Positions 26,004 through 34,712 of a DNA stretch of 64,000 nt are shown piece after piece. Position numbers and translations under genes: made by a program. Below the pieces are notes generated by a model, which did no database searches, had not been told where the DNA came from, and worked only from the letters and a program-made list of their open reading frames with translations. The stretch covers positions 51,343 through 115,342 of the forward strand of contig CAWHPW010000001.1 in the NCBI GenBank assembly GCA_963831385.1. The letters are read 5' to 3'. Origin of the DNA: JACVRX01 sp963831385 (GTDB taxonomy: Bacteria; Actinomycetota; Actinomycetes; Jiangellales; Jiangellaceae). Numbering within the stretch: the stretch's first letter is position 1; the number at the start of each line of letters is the position of its first letter.

Positions 26004-27422
26004 GTGAGCCTGCCAATCGCGCTGCCCAGCCGGGATGACCCGTTGGTCGAGCCGCTCAGCGAGGCCGTCGGCGGACCGGTCGGCCGGCACGCCGCAATCG
26101 GGCCCGGTTGGTGGGGGCCCATCCGAGTCGCTCTGGCGGTCACCTGCGTTGTGTTCGGCCTTGGTGTCCTGGCCGACGCAGGCTGCCGCTCCGACGGATG
26201 GGATAGCCGCGAGGACCGCGCGCTGTGGACCGGCCTGTGCTACAGCGACGTCGCATTTCTATATCGCGAGCGTGGCCTCGCCGATGGCCTGGCCTATCGA
26301 GATGCCCCGCTGGAGTATCCGGTGGTGACTGGCGCCGTGATGCAGGTCTCTGCAGTCCTCGCGCGAGCATTGACGACCAGCGATGAGGCTGATCCCGGCG
26401 CGCAGCTCCAATCGGAGAGCGTCCGGTTCTACGACGTGACGGCACTGTTGATGGGCATTGCGGCGTTGGTGGCCGTCATCGCCACGGCACGAACCGTCCC
26501 GCGTCGGCCGTGGGACGCGATGCTCGTTGCTGCGTCCCCTGTGCTGTTGCTCACGGCGACGATCAACTGGGATCTGCTCGCGGTAGCGCTGACCAGCCTC
26601 GCCATCCTGGCGTGGACCCGGGAGCAGCCCGTACTGGCTGGTCTGCTGATCGGACTGGGCGGTGCAGCGAAGCTCTATCCGCTGTTGTTGCTGGGGCCGC
26701 TCTTGCTGGTCACTCTGCGCGATCCACACCGTGCGCAAGCAACTCGCCGGTTCGTCCTCAGTGTCGGTGCGGCAATCGTCGCGTGGCTGGCGGTCAACCT
26801 GCCTGTCTACGTGTGGGCTCGCGACGGCTGGCGCCAGTTCTTCGTGTTCAATGCGGACCGGGGCGCAGATTTCGGGTCGCCGTGGTATGTGCTGAATCAA
26901 CTCAACCCAGGTTTGCTTCCAGAGCGGTTGAACCCCCTGCTGGTCATCTTCGCAGCCGTTCTACTCGTCCTGATCGTCGTGCTTGCCTTAGCCGCTCCGC
27001 AGCCGCCACGGCTGGCTCAGCTGGCGTTTCTCGCCGTGGCCGCATTCCTGCTCGTCAACAAGGTGTGGTCTCCGCAGTACGCGCTGTGGTTGCTGCCGCT
27101 CGCGGCGCTCGCCCGACCCCGCTGGCGGGACCTGCTGATCTGGCAGATCGGGGAGGTGCTGTACTTCGTAGCCGTGTGGTGGCATCTCGCGACCCTTTTC
27201 GACAGCGGCAATCCGTTGATCGGTTCCCACGGGTACGCGATAGCCACAGCCATCCGGCTCGGCTGCCTGGGCTGGCTGTGCGCACTGGTGGTTCGTGACG
27301 TGCTGCACCCGGAGCACGATCCCGTGCGCCCGTTCCTCACATCACCGAGCGACTCCCGGACCGCTGTTGATCATGGGCGAGTGGCGGTCTCGGCACTCCC
27401 GCCCGCCACCGCTGCGCCGTGA
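26004..27422 (+). CDS. GT87-family polyprenol-dependent glycosyltransferase (DUF2029)
   Basis: This is a 472-residue integral membrane protein with about 10 helices and the GT-C style first loop carrying acidic residues (RDAPLEYPVVTG). The segment GGAAKLYPLLLLGPLLLV is characteristic of the GT87/DUF2029 family, which transfers mannose or arabinose from a polyprenyl phosphate to lipoglycans. The acceptor is not visible. GTG 26004 is chosen for the -10 just upstream. The end overlaps the next gene as GTGA. Confidence 0.85.
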   Translation: MSLPIALPSRDDPLVEPLSEAVGGPVGRHAAIGPGWWGPIRVALAVTCVVFGLGVLADAGCRSDGWDSREDRALWTGLCYSDVAFLYRERGLADGLAYRDAPLEYPVVTGAVMQVSAVLARALTTSDEADPGAQLQSESVRFYDVTALLMGIAALVAVIATARTVPRRPWDAMLVAASPVLLLTATINWDLLAVALTSLAILAWTREQPVLAGLLIGLGGAAKLYPLLLLGPLLLVTLRDPHRAQATRRFVLSVGAAIVAWLAVNLPVYVWARDGWRQFFVFNADRGADFGSPWYVLNQLNPGLLPERLNPLLVIFAAVLLVLIVVLALAAPQPPRLAQLAFLAVAAFLLVNKVWSPQYALWLLPLAALARPRWRDLLIWQIGEVLYFVAVWWHLATLFDSGNPLIGSHGYAIATAIRLGCLGWLCALVVRDVLHPEHDPVRPFLTSPSDSRTAVDHGRVAVSALPPATAAP

Positions 27423-28597
27423 TCAGCGAGAAGGAGATGGCCTCCTCCGGTCCCGCAGATGCGCAACCGGCAACGGTTGGTGACCGGCTGAGATCTGCAC
27501 TGCGCGGAATCGACCCGACCGACCGCGACGCCCTACTGGCATGGCTGGCCAGCCGGGCGTCGATCTGGGTGATCGCTGGAGCTGTTGGGTGGCTGTTTGC
27601 GGCCAGCGCCCTCGTCGTGCCGCTGCTCGACCGGTGGCAGCAGTGGGACTTCCATCACTTCTGGGGCATCGCTCTCTACGGATACGGCGGCGAGCCGACG
27701 GGCGTGCCGAACGAGGCGTTCTTCCCGGGCTTTCCAGCGCTGCTGGCCGCGGGGGCTGAACTGGGCATCCGGCACGTGATCGTGGGGTTGCTGGTGTCCT
27801 TCGGCGCTGGCGCGGTGGCTGCCGTCGCGCTGGCCCGGCTCGGTGACCTTGATGGTGGCGAGGGGACCGGTCGGCTCGCTGTGATCATGTGGGTTTTCGC
27901 CCCACCGGCGATCTTCCTGGCCGCGCCATACACGGAGTCATTGTTTCTCGGCCTCGCTCTGCCGGCATGGCTCTCGGCTCGACGCGGCAGGTGGGCATAT
28001 GCGGGCATACTCGCGGCGGCCGCGTGCACAGTCCGCGTCAGCGGCGCTTTCCTCGCCATCGCCATCGGTGTGCAGTGGCTCACCTCGTCGGACAAGCGCT
28101 GGTCCGACCTTCCCTGGCTGGCGGTTCCAGTTGTCCCACTGGCGGCGTGGATGATCTACCTTCGGGCGACCACTGGTGATTGGCTCGCCTGGCTACACGC
28201 CCAGGCAGAGGAGTGGCACCGCGACTTCACCTCGCCGTGGGACGCCTTCGCCAATACCTGGGATGCCAGTTTCGGCGGCACGCAGACACCAGGGTTCGCC
28301 TGGATGTTCCGCGCCGAGATCGTCGCCATGGTCATCGGGGTCGTTCTCACCGTCGCTCTCGTGGTCTGGCGGCGATGGGGCGAAGCCACCTGGATCGGGA
28401 TCCAAGTGGTCGCTTTCGGCACGTCGTTCTGGTACTTCTCCGTTCCGCGGGCAACGCTGCTGTGGTGGCCGTTGTGGATCGTCCTCGCCGGCTTCGCGGT
28501 TCGGCGACGGTGGGTGCTGTGGGTCTATCTGACCCTCAGCGTGCCGCTCATGTCGGTGTGGGCGGCCGCATATTTGACTGGTCGGTGGGCGGGCTGA
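27419..28597 (+). CDS. PIG-V-like mannosyltransferase, membrane protein
   Basis: This 392-residue protein has about 9-10 membrane helices. The first loop contains WDFHHFWGIALYGY and NEAFFPGFPALL, and later APYTESLFLGLALPAW, the pattern of the GPI mannosyltransferase 2 (PIG-V)/GT76-type family. It should use polyprenyl-phosphate mannose for a membrane or wall glycan together with the coupled GT87 enzyme. GTG 27419 overlaps the previous stop as GTGA; ATG 27437, directly behind GAGAAGGAG, is an alternative. Confidence 0.8.
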   Translation: MISEKEMASSGPADAQPATVGDRLRSALRGIDPTDRDALLAWLASRASIWVIAGAVGWLFAASALVVPLLDRWQQWDFHHFWGIALYGYGGEPTGVPNEAFFPGFPALLAAGAELGIRHVIVGLLVSFGAGAVAAVALARLGDLDGGEGTGRLAVIMWVFAPPAIFLAAPYTESLFLGLALPAWLSARRGRWAYAGILAAAACTVRVSGAFLAIAIGVQWLTSSDKRWSDLPWLAVPVVPLAAWMIYLRATTGDWLAWLHAQAEEWHRDFTSPWDAFANTWDASFGGTQTPGFAWMFRAEIVAMVIGVVLTVALVVWRRWGEATWIGIQVVAFGTSFWYFSVPRATLLWWPLWIVLAGFAVRRRWVLWVYLTLSVPLMSVWAAAYLTGRWAG

Positions 28598-28635
28598 GGT
28601 ATGGCTCGGCTCCGGGTATCCGTGGTCGCTCTCTG

Positions 28636-28749
28636 GGTGGGCGGGGCGAAGGGTTCGCGGAGGCCAGTTCGCCGTGTCGATGATCGCTAGCGGCTACCTC
28701 GTACCCGGCGTTCGGGATTAGCCTCCGCGAACCCTTCGCCCCGCCCACC
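28636..28749. repeat. Palindromic intergenic element, copy 1
   Basis: Arms 28636-28664 and 28721-28749 form a perfect 29-bp inverted repeat around a 56-nt interior; the left arm begins GGTGGGCGGGGCGAAGGG and ends GCGGAGGC. The interior shares blocks with copy 2 at 33459-33574 (CAGT at the left edge, CTTAGCG/GCTAGCG, CCCGGCG near the right edge). It lies between convergent genes. Both arms change together between copies, so the structure appears to be under selection. Family not recognised; REP- or MITE-like, without a transposase in the window. Confidence 0.85.
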
Positions 28750-28841
28750 GTTCTGCGTCTTGCAGCTGGGTTCCGCCGACCCTTCGCCCCGCCCACCGTT
28801 CTGCGTCTTGCGGCTGAGCCTCCGCCGACCCTTCGTCGCGG
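28721..28841 (+). repeat. Tandem copies of the element's right arm
   Basis: The right arm plus flank is repeated with offsets of 48 and 49 bp: units begin at 28721, 28769 and 28818 (the last is partial). The 32-nt stretch from CCCTTCGCCCCGCCCACC through CTTGC is identical in units one and two. This probably arose by slippage or unequal exchange. Confidence 0.8.
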
Positions 28842-28871
28842 TCACGACTGAATGGCGACCGTCGAGTGAAA

Positions 28872-30884
28872 TCAGTCGGTGGATTCGCCGGCCCAGCCGG
28901 CGCGGGTTCCTTCGGGTGGGTCGGTCGACGCGGCGTGCGGGGCGCAGTGATGACCGAGCTGGGCTGGGACGTCGAGGGTCGGATTGCGGTCGAAGAAGCC
29001 CACCGGCCGGAGGGTGAAGCCGCAGTACTCGACGGGCATGACGGGCCAGTCTTCGGTACGCGGGAAATGCACGGTGCCGAAGCTGTGCCAGACGACGATG
29101 TCCTCACCGTCGATCGCCCGGTTTCGGGACACGAACTCCGGGAGCCCGGCACCGCCGGGGTGCTGGTTGACGAGTTCGCCAGCGGGAAAGCGCTCTGCCG
29201 GGTCATATCGGGTGACCCAGAGGTGCTTCGTCGCGAAGGCGGCGCGGCGGGCCATGAACGACGACGGGTCGGCCAGCAGAATCGGTCGTCCTTCCGGCCG
29301 GAGCTCGTAACCAACGTGCTGGTCGAGGCGATTGGTGCTGTTCGGGTTGGAGATCCGCCAGGTTCGGCCGACACTCGGGTTCGCGATTCGCGCCGCTTCC
29401 GACTCGGTACTCAACCGGCTGGTACTACGGGTGAACGCGTTGCCGTAGGGATTGTCCTCGCTGATCGGCATGGGGACCGCATCGAGTTCCTCGACGGCGT
29501 TGGAGACGCCGTCGACCATCATGTCGAGGCGGACGCAGAACAGATGCTGGTGGTAAGGCGCGCCAAGGCCCGGAGCTACTTCGGTTGCATACCGGTTGTC
29601 TGGCCGGTACGCAGAAGTGAAGACAACACCGGTCGGTTTTACCTCGAGCTGGATGGTGCCATCGAGGTACAGGTACCAGTAGAAGCCGTAGTCGTAGTTG
29701 CCGACCGTCGCGAAGAACGAGATGACCAGGCGGCGTTGCCTTCTGGTCTCTGCCGACTCGGTGAAGATGTCGGTGTGCTTCCACAGGACGCCAAAGTCCT
29801 CTTCGTGTAGGCAAATGGCATTGGAGATCTCGCGGGGCTGCCCGTCGCCGTCAGCGAGAACGGCATCGAAATAGTGGATCTCACCCAGGCAGTCGCAGCC
29901 GTGTTGCAATGAGTTGACTTGCTGACCGAGTAGGTATTCGCCAGCGTCGAAATAGCTCTGCCAAAACCGGACGGGGCTCGGGTCTGCATACGGCACGACC
30001 ATCTCGGCGAGCGAGGCGCGGTAGATCACTGGCCGAACGCGGTCGCCGTCGCGGAACGAGATCTGATGGAGTACAAGCCCTTCCCGCGGGTCGAAGCCGA
30101 CGCGGAACGTCCAGTTCTCCCAGCTGACGACGTCCTCGACGACAGAGAAGCTGGCTCCCTCCGGCTGGGTTATCTCGATCGGCTTCAAACTCGTGCGGAC
30201 CGGGCCGATGTAGGCGGGGTCATCGACGTTCGCCTCCTCCTCCGGAACAGGCATGTCCTCGTCGTCGATGAGCTCGATCACCCGCCGTTCAATGAGGTCG
30301 ACGTAAGCGACGACGCCGTCGATCGGGTGGGCCCAGCAATGGTCCGTGGGCCGGTGCTGCAAGAACGAGAGGACGCGGAGCATTCGGCGGCCCTGCTCAC
30401 CCGGGATGCCGAAGTTTCCAGCAGACAGCGGGCAGCAGCGCACCAGTTCCAGTTCGGTGATGCCCCGCCGGGCCATCGCATTTCGCCAGCCATCGTCGGC
30501 TTTGACGATCTCGTCGACTGTGCCGAGTTCCTCGAGCAGCACCGCCGGCTGCCCGTCGACGACCTGGTCGACCTGCACGGTCGAGTCGATCTCACCCCGG
30601 GTGATCGACGCTACGACGATCTGGGCGGCGCCGGTGGCGACGTCGAGGAGCACTGCACGCACGCGCCGATCGACGAATTCTCCGGGCAAGAAATCCAGCA
30701 CGACCCGCTTCTCTGGCTCCTCGAGACCAAGCAGTGCGAACTTCGTGGTCGCCCCAACCAGGTCATGTTGCTCGAGGAGCGTCCGGGCGGCCTGTATCTC
30801 CTCGGCCGACAGCCGTTGGAGTGGGTGAGTGCCCATCGTCGGCGGGCCATCCGCGCCGGACCTACTCGTCTGGGCAACAGTCAT
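28872..30884 (-). CDS. Copper-containing primary amine oxidase
   Basis: This 670-residue copper/TPQ amine oxidase oxidises primary amines to aldehyde, ammonia and hydrogen peroxide. The TPQ site is VGNYDYGFYWY (first Tyr modified), the catalytic-base Asp is in FWQSYFDAGEYLLG, and copper ligands are the HQH pair in APYHQHLFCVRLD plus His in GTVHFPRTEDWP. There is no signal peptide, so it is cytoplasmic. Substrate (tyramine, phenylethylamine or histamine) cannot be told. ATG 30884 has GAAGGA about 8 nt upstream; ATG 30893 is possible. An APC permease two genes away may supply the amine. Confidence 0.94.
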   Translation of the reverse strand: MTVAQTSRSGADGPPTMGTHPLQRLSAEEIQAARTLLEQHDLVGATTKFALLGLEEPEKRVVLDFLPGEFVDRRVRAVLLDVATGAAQIVVASITRGEIDSTVQVDQVVDGQPAVLLEELGTVDEIVKADDGWRNAMARRGITELELVRCCPLSAGNFGIPGEQGRRMLRVLSFLQHRPTDHCWAHPIDGVVAYVDLIERRVIELIDDEDMPVPEEEANVDDPAYIGPVRTSLKPIEITQPEGASFSVVEDVVSWENWTFRVGFDPREGLVLHQISFRDGDRVRPVIYRASLAEMVVPYADPSPVRFWQSYFDAGEYLLGQQVNSLQHGCDCLGEIHYFDAVLADGDGQPREISNAICLHEEDFGVLWKHTDIFTESAETRRQRRLVISFFATVGNYDYGFYWYLYLDGTIQLEVKPTGVVFTSAYRPDNRYATEVAPGLGAPYHQHLFCVRLDMMVDGVSNAVEELDAVPMPISEDNPYGNAFTRSTSRLSTESEAARIANPSVGRTWRISNPNSTNRLDQHVGYELRPEGRPILLADPSSFMARRAAFATKHLWVTRYDPAERFPAGELVNQHPGGAGLPEFVSRNRAIDGEDIVVWHSFGTVHFPRTEDWPVMPVEYCGFTLRPVGFFDRNPTLDVPAQLGHHCAPHAASTDPPEGTRAGWAGESTD

Positions 30885-31270
30885 CTCGTTCATCCTTCAC
30901 CAAGGCGGTCCACGGCACTCGGTCCGAGCGGGTCCGGTCGTCCTCATTGGACAGTACATCGACGCCGCTGGGCACTTCTGGGACCCAGCAGGCGACCAGT
31001 TTTGATATCTGGCCACGATCTCGGCGAGGGAGGCTTGTCTTGGACGGTGCGCATCGACACACTACGGGCGTGGTTCTGACCGCGACACAGGGAGAACGCC
31101 CGCTAGTCACGACGGCTTCCGGCCGTCAAACCCAGGAGCGCGCTCCGCTAGTGTCATGGTGGCGGGCTCAACGACGGACTTTGGCGCTATGTACTGCCGC
31201 GCGGCCGGCGCCGTTTCGTTAGCCCCGGCTTCCACATTGCTTGGCGGGCGAGGATTGGAGGTGTCGTCGG
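30885..31270. other. Divergent intergenic region, no gene seen
   Basis: This 386-bp gap separates the divergent amine oxidase and GPP34 genes. It holds two small hairpins, GCTGGG...CCCAGC near 30974-30996 and GACGGC-TTCCG-GCCGTC near 31108-31124, and on the minus strand a TACTGT hexamer near 30953. No convincing ORF was found. It probably carries both promoters and regulatory sites. Confidence 0.5.
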
Positions 31271-31900
31271 GTGCCACTGGCGGATGAGTTCTTTTTCATC
31301 GCTCATGACGTGCAAACCGGCAAGCTGCGTCTGCAAGCACGAAGCGCCGGCCTCGGCCTCGCCGGTGGGCTGTTGGGTGAACTGGTGCTGCACGGCAACA
31401 TCGACGTGGCCAACGGAACATTGACCGTCATCGACGGGCAAGCCGTTCCGGAAGACGATCTCGGGTACCGCATCCTGCGCCAGCTCAAATCGGATCGACA
31501 GAACCGTTCGCTGCGCACCTGGCTGTCGTTCTTCAGTCAAGGAGCCGTCGAACGAGTCGGCGTCCGGCTCAGCCGAGCCGGCCATGTAGAAGCCAGTAAG
31601 ACCCGACGGCCCTGGGGAACGGTCGTCCGGTACATGCCGACCGACGTCAACATGGCGGTGTGGCCGGCCGATCGGCTCAATCTGCTCGTCGGCCGTGGCG
31701 ACCCGCTGGACTTCTCTGACGCGATGCTCGCCGGGCTGGCTGCCGTGACCGGCCTGACCAAGTTGGTGTGGTGGGACGGCGACGCCGTCACACTGCGGAA
31801 CATCGCGGCGGCGGTGGCGTCGCTGCCGATTTCGTTGCGCGAGATCTTGAGCCATACCGAAGCAGCTGTGGGTGATGTGACCCTCAGCCCCCATTCGTAA
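31271..31900 (+). CDS. GPP34 (GOLPH3-like) family protein
   Basis: This 209-residue protein matches the GPP34 family, related to eukaryotic GOLPH3/Vps74, which bind phosphatidylinositol 4-phosphate. It shows the family start PLADEFFFIAHD, the helix GLGLAGGLLGELVL with GNIDVANGTLTV, and the C-terminal hydrophobic hairpin region. Bacterial members have no settled function; many occur in actinobacteria. GTG 31271 is chosen since GGAGGTG lies 8 nt upstream. It sits 23 nt before the permease gene, so the two are likely co-transcribed. Confidence 0.85.
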   Translation: MPLADEFFFIAHDVQTGKLRLQARSAGLGLAGGLLGELVLHGNIDVANGTLTVIDGQAVPEDDLGYRILRQLKSDRQNRSLRTWLSFFSQGAVERVGVRLSRAGHVEASKTRRPWGTVVRYMPTDVNMAVWPADRLNLLVGRGDPLDFSDAMLAGLAAVTGLTKLVWWDGDAVTLRNIAAAVASLPISLREILSHTEAAVGDVTLSPHS

Positions 31901-31923
31901 AACCACAAGGACAAGGAGTCCTC

Positions 31924-33441
31924 ATGTCCCATGCGAGCCGGCTGGGTGCCGACAGCGTTTCGCGCACGCTCGCGTCAAACCGACTCGGTGTTCCGGCCGT
32001 CGTCTTCTTCGTGATCAGCGCGGCGACGCCGCTGACCGTCGTCGCCGGTGTCGTCACCACCGGCTTCGCGGTGACCGGCATCATCGGGCTTCCCATCGCT
32101 TTCGTCGCGATGGCGCTGTTGCTGGCGCTGTTCAGCGTCGGCTATGTCGCCATGTCACGACATATCACCAACGCCGGAGCCTTCTACACCTACGTCACCC
32201 ATGGCCTCGGCCGGCCGGCCGGGGTTGGGGCAGCGTGGATGGCGCTGTTCGCCTACAACGCTCTCCAGGTCGGGTTGTACGGCATCATCGGTGCCGCCGC
32301 CGCCCCGCTCATCGCGGACTGGTTCGGCATCGAGGTGAGCTGGTGGGTCATCGCCCTGGTGGCGTGGGCTATCGTCGGCACGCTCGGCGTTCTCCGGGTG
32401 GACATCAACGGCGCGGTACTCGCTGTCCTGCTGCTGACAGAGATCGCGATCATTCTCATCTACTCGTTCTCGTACCTGACCATTCCGGCCGGTGGCGAGA
32501 TCACCTTCGACACGTTGTCCATCGCGAACTTGTTCGAATCCGGTGTCGGGGCTCTCCTTGTTCTCGCCGTTCTCGGGTTCGTCGGTTTCGAGGCGTCGGT
32601 CGTGTATTCCGAGGAGTCCCGCAACCCGCGGCGTACGGTTCAGCTCGCTACTTATGTGTCCGTCGCGATCATCGCCGTCGTGTACACGCTGTCGTCATGG
32701 GCGATGTCGGTGGCGACGGGCCCGGACGGGATTGTCCCCTTCACGCAGGAGGCCGGACCCGGCACGATCTTCGCGCTTGCTGACATGTCCCTCGGTGGGC
32801 CTTGGGTAAGAATCGGGGAGGTCCTCTTCGCTACGTCCGTGCTCGCTGCGATGATCTCCTTCCACAACACCTGCGCGCGATATGGCTTTGCCTTGGGCAG
32901 GGAGCGGGTCCTCGTCGGCGCGTTGGGCCAGACCTCACCGCGCTCGGGCGCCCCAATCGTGGCATCGCTCATTCAGAGCGCCATCGGGCTTGCTGTCATC
33001 GTGATCTACGCCATCGCGGGGTGGGACCCGGTCCTGTACCTCTTCTTCACCATCGGGGTCACCGGTGGGTTCGGCGTGCTGGTGTTGATCACTGTCACCT
33101 CGATCGCGGTCGTCGCCTTCTTCGCCCGGGAGCCGTCCGGAGAGAACGCCTGGCGACGGATGATCGCACCTGTCCTGGCCGCGATCTTGCTGGTGATCAC
33201 CGTCTTCTTCGGCGTGGTGGAGTACGACTTCCTGCTTGGCCTGCCGGATCCTGAACCACTGCGGTGGATCCTGCCTGCTATCTATGTCGTGCTCTTCCTG
33301 CTAGGTGTCTGGTGGGCGCGATTCCTGAAGTCGTCGCGGCCGGAGGTTTACGAGATGATCGGGCGCGGCGCGAATGCCGCCACCGGTCAGTCCGTACTCG
33401 ACATGGCGGACGACATCGACCGCGAGCGGCCGGTCCGGTAG
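31924..33441 (+). CDS. APC-superfamily amino acid/amine permease
   Basis: This 505-residue transporter has about 12 membrane helices and the APC hallmark FVISAATPLTVVAGV in helix 1 and GFVGFEASVVYSEESRNPRRTV in helix 6. It may import amino acids or amines. An ACAAGGAG ribosome-binding site precedes ATG 31924. The position next to an amine oxidase suggests uptake of the oxidase substrate; that link is inferred, since the oxidase gene is divergent. Confidence 0.88.
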   Translation: MSHASRLGADSVSRTLASNRLGVPAVVFFVISAATPLTVVAGVVTTGFAVTGIIGLPIAFVAMALLLALFSVGYVAMSRHITNAGAFYTYVTHGLGRPAGVGAAWMALFAYNALQVGLYGIIGAAAAPLIADWFGIEVSWWVIALVAWAIVGTLGVLRVDINGAVLAVLLLTEIAIILIYSFSYLTIPAGGEITFDTLSIANLFESGVGALLVLAVLGFVGFEASVVYSEESRNPRRTVQLATYVSVAIIAVVYTLSSWAMSVATGPDGIVPFTQEAGPGTIFALADMSLGGPWVRIGEVLFATSVLAAMISFHNTCARYGFALGRERVLVGALGQTSPRSGAPIVASLIQSAIGLAVIVIYAIAGWDPVLYLFFTIGVTGGFGVLVLITVTSIAVVAFFAREPSGENAWRRMIAPVLAAILLVITVFFGVVEYDFLLGLPDPEPLRWILPAIYVVLFLLGVWWARFLKSSRPEVYEMIGRGANAATGQSVLDMADDIDRERPVR

Positions 33442-33458
33442 CTCGCTCCGCTGTGGTC

Positions 33459-33574
33459 GGTGGGCAGGATGGAGGGTTCGCGGAGGCCAGTCCAAGGCGT
33501 TTGCTGAGCGCTTAGCGTCGCTGCTGTTCCCGGCGTCCGTGACTAGCCTCCGCCAACCCTCCATCCCGCCCACC
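33459..33574. repeat. Palindromic intergenic element, copy 2
   Basis: Arms 33459-33487 and 33546-33574 are 29-bp inverted repeats with 27 of 29 positions paired, around a 58-nt interior related to that of copy 1. Relative to copy 1 the left arm differs at positions 8, 11, 12 and 14; at 11, 12 and 14 the right arm changes to match. It again lies between convergent reading frames (permease end 33441, racemase-like end 33680). Confidence 0.85.
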
Positions 33575-33679
33575 TCTCGGCTTAGAACCTTCGTCACGAC
33601 CACGACCAAGCCGACGGCGCCTGTCGTCATGGCCACTCCCCAGGCCGCCTCGGCCGACCTCCGACCCGTCGCTCAGACT

Positions 33680-34709
33680 TCAGGTCCAGACGATCCGGTC
33701 GAAGGTGGTGGTCGTCATGCGGACGTCGACGTCGACGTCATCACCGACGGCTGGCGCAGTGACGCCCGCCGGCAGCCAGATCAGCGAGCACTGCATGTGC
33801 GGCGGCTCGGCGAACCAGCGCTGCTTGCCTGCGACGTGGAACGGTGACAGCGCCTGCCCCATCGCTTCGAGTCCGCCCTTGGCAACGGCCACGGCTCGCT
33901 GACGTACCGAGGTCGCTGCGGTCGGTGCTTCGAGGGCGATGCCGTGCGCGGTGCCACCGGCGATGACCAGGAGGGAGCCGTCCCGGATCGCCCGACGTTG
34001 GCGGTAGCCGAATCGTTGACCCCGGCGGATCGGGTGGACGTCGAGGACCGTCCCCCGCGCATGGAACGACGATCGCTGCCCGAGCCACAATGCAGTGCCG
34101 ACCCGCATTCGGATGTCGACGGAACGTTCGTCAGCGAGCGCCGCTGCGTCGGCTGGAGCGAGGTGACTGACCCATAGCTGGATGTGGCCGCCTTCTGCGG
34201 CGGCGACCAGCGTGGTCAGAGCGCGTGCTTCGCCGAGCTGATCTCCTGCCAGCGGCAGATGCAGGGCCCACCCTTCGAACCGGAGCCGGTCGATCATCGA
34301 GACCACGGTGCCGATCTCGTCCGGCGGGATTCCGTGTCGCCGCATGCTGGTCGCCACCTCGACGACGACCCGGGGGCCGGTGGCCAAGTTCGGCGAGTGC
34401 CTGCACATCGGAGAGCCTCGAGACCGTGTGCACGATTCGGTCGTCGGCCCGGTCCAGGATCTCGCCGGGTCGCCACGGCGAGAGAACCAAGACGTCACCG
34501 GGGAAGTGCGCCGTCACGGCGGGGACCTCGTCGTAGGTGCCGACGGCGAGCGTCTCCACCCCGAGGGCTTTGGCCTCGGTCGCGAGTACGCCGTTGCCGA
34601 AGCCGTACCCATTGCCTTTCGCGACGGGTACGAGGCCGGCCATGGCGGCCACAACCGAACGCAGATGTTCGCGCCAGGTGTCGGCATCAACTGACAAGGT
34701 GAGTGGCAT
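33680..34709 (-). pseudogene. Alanine-racemase-like gene with a frameshift
   Basis: Two overlapping frames together encode one alanine-racemase-family protein. From ATG 34709 the first frame gives the PLP-site segment GLVPVAKGNGYGFG and VHTVSRLSDVQALAEL; the second continues ATGPRVVVEVATSMRRHG to AGKQRWFAEPPHMQCSLIW and ends at 33680. The switch is near 34383-34391; dropping one base of CTTGG (minus strand) would read AELATGPRVVVEV without a break. This looks like a one-base insertion, real or a sequencing error. The start is 3 nt after the femX-like stop, as in Streptomyces relatives of this gene pair. The racemase role is by family only. Confidence 0.85.
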
Positions 34710-34712
34710 GGC

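Noticed and set aside
28721..28841. CRISPR-like array
   Set aside because: Only three units, with the repeat and spacer not distinct, and they are copies of one arm of a palindrome; no cas genes.
28718..29374. Minus-strand frame over the repeat and the amine oxidase 3' end
   Set aside because: Low-complexity shadow of the amine oxidase and the tandem repeats.
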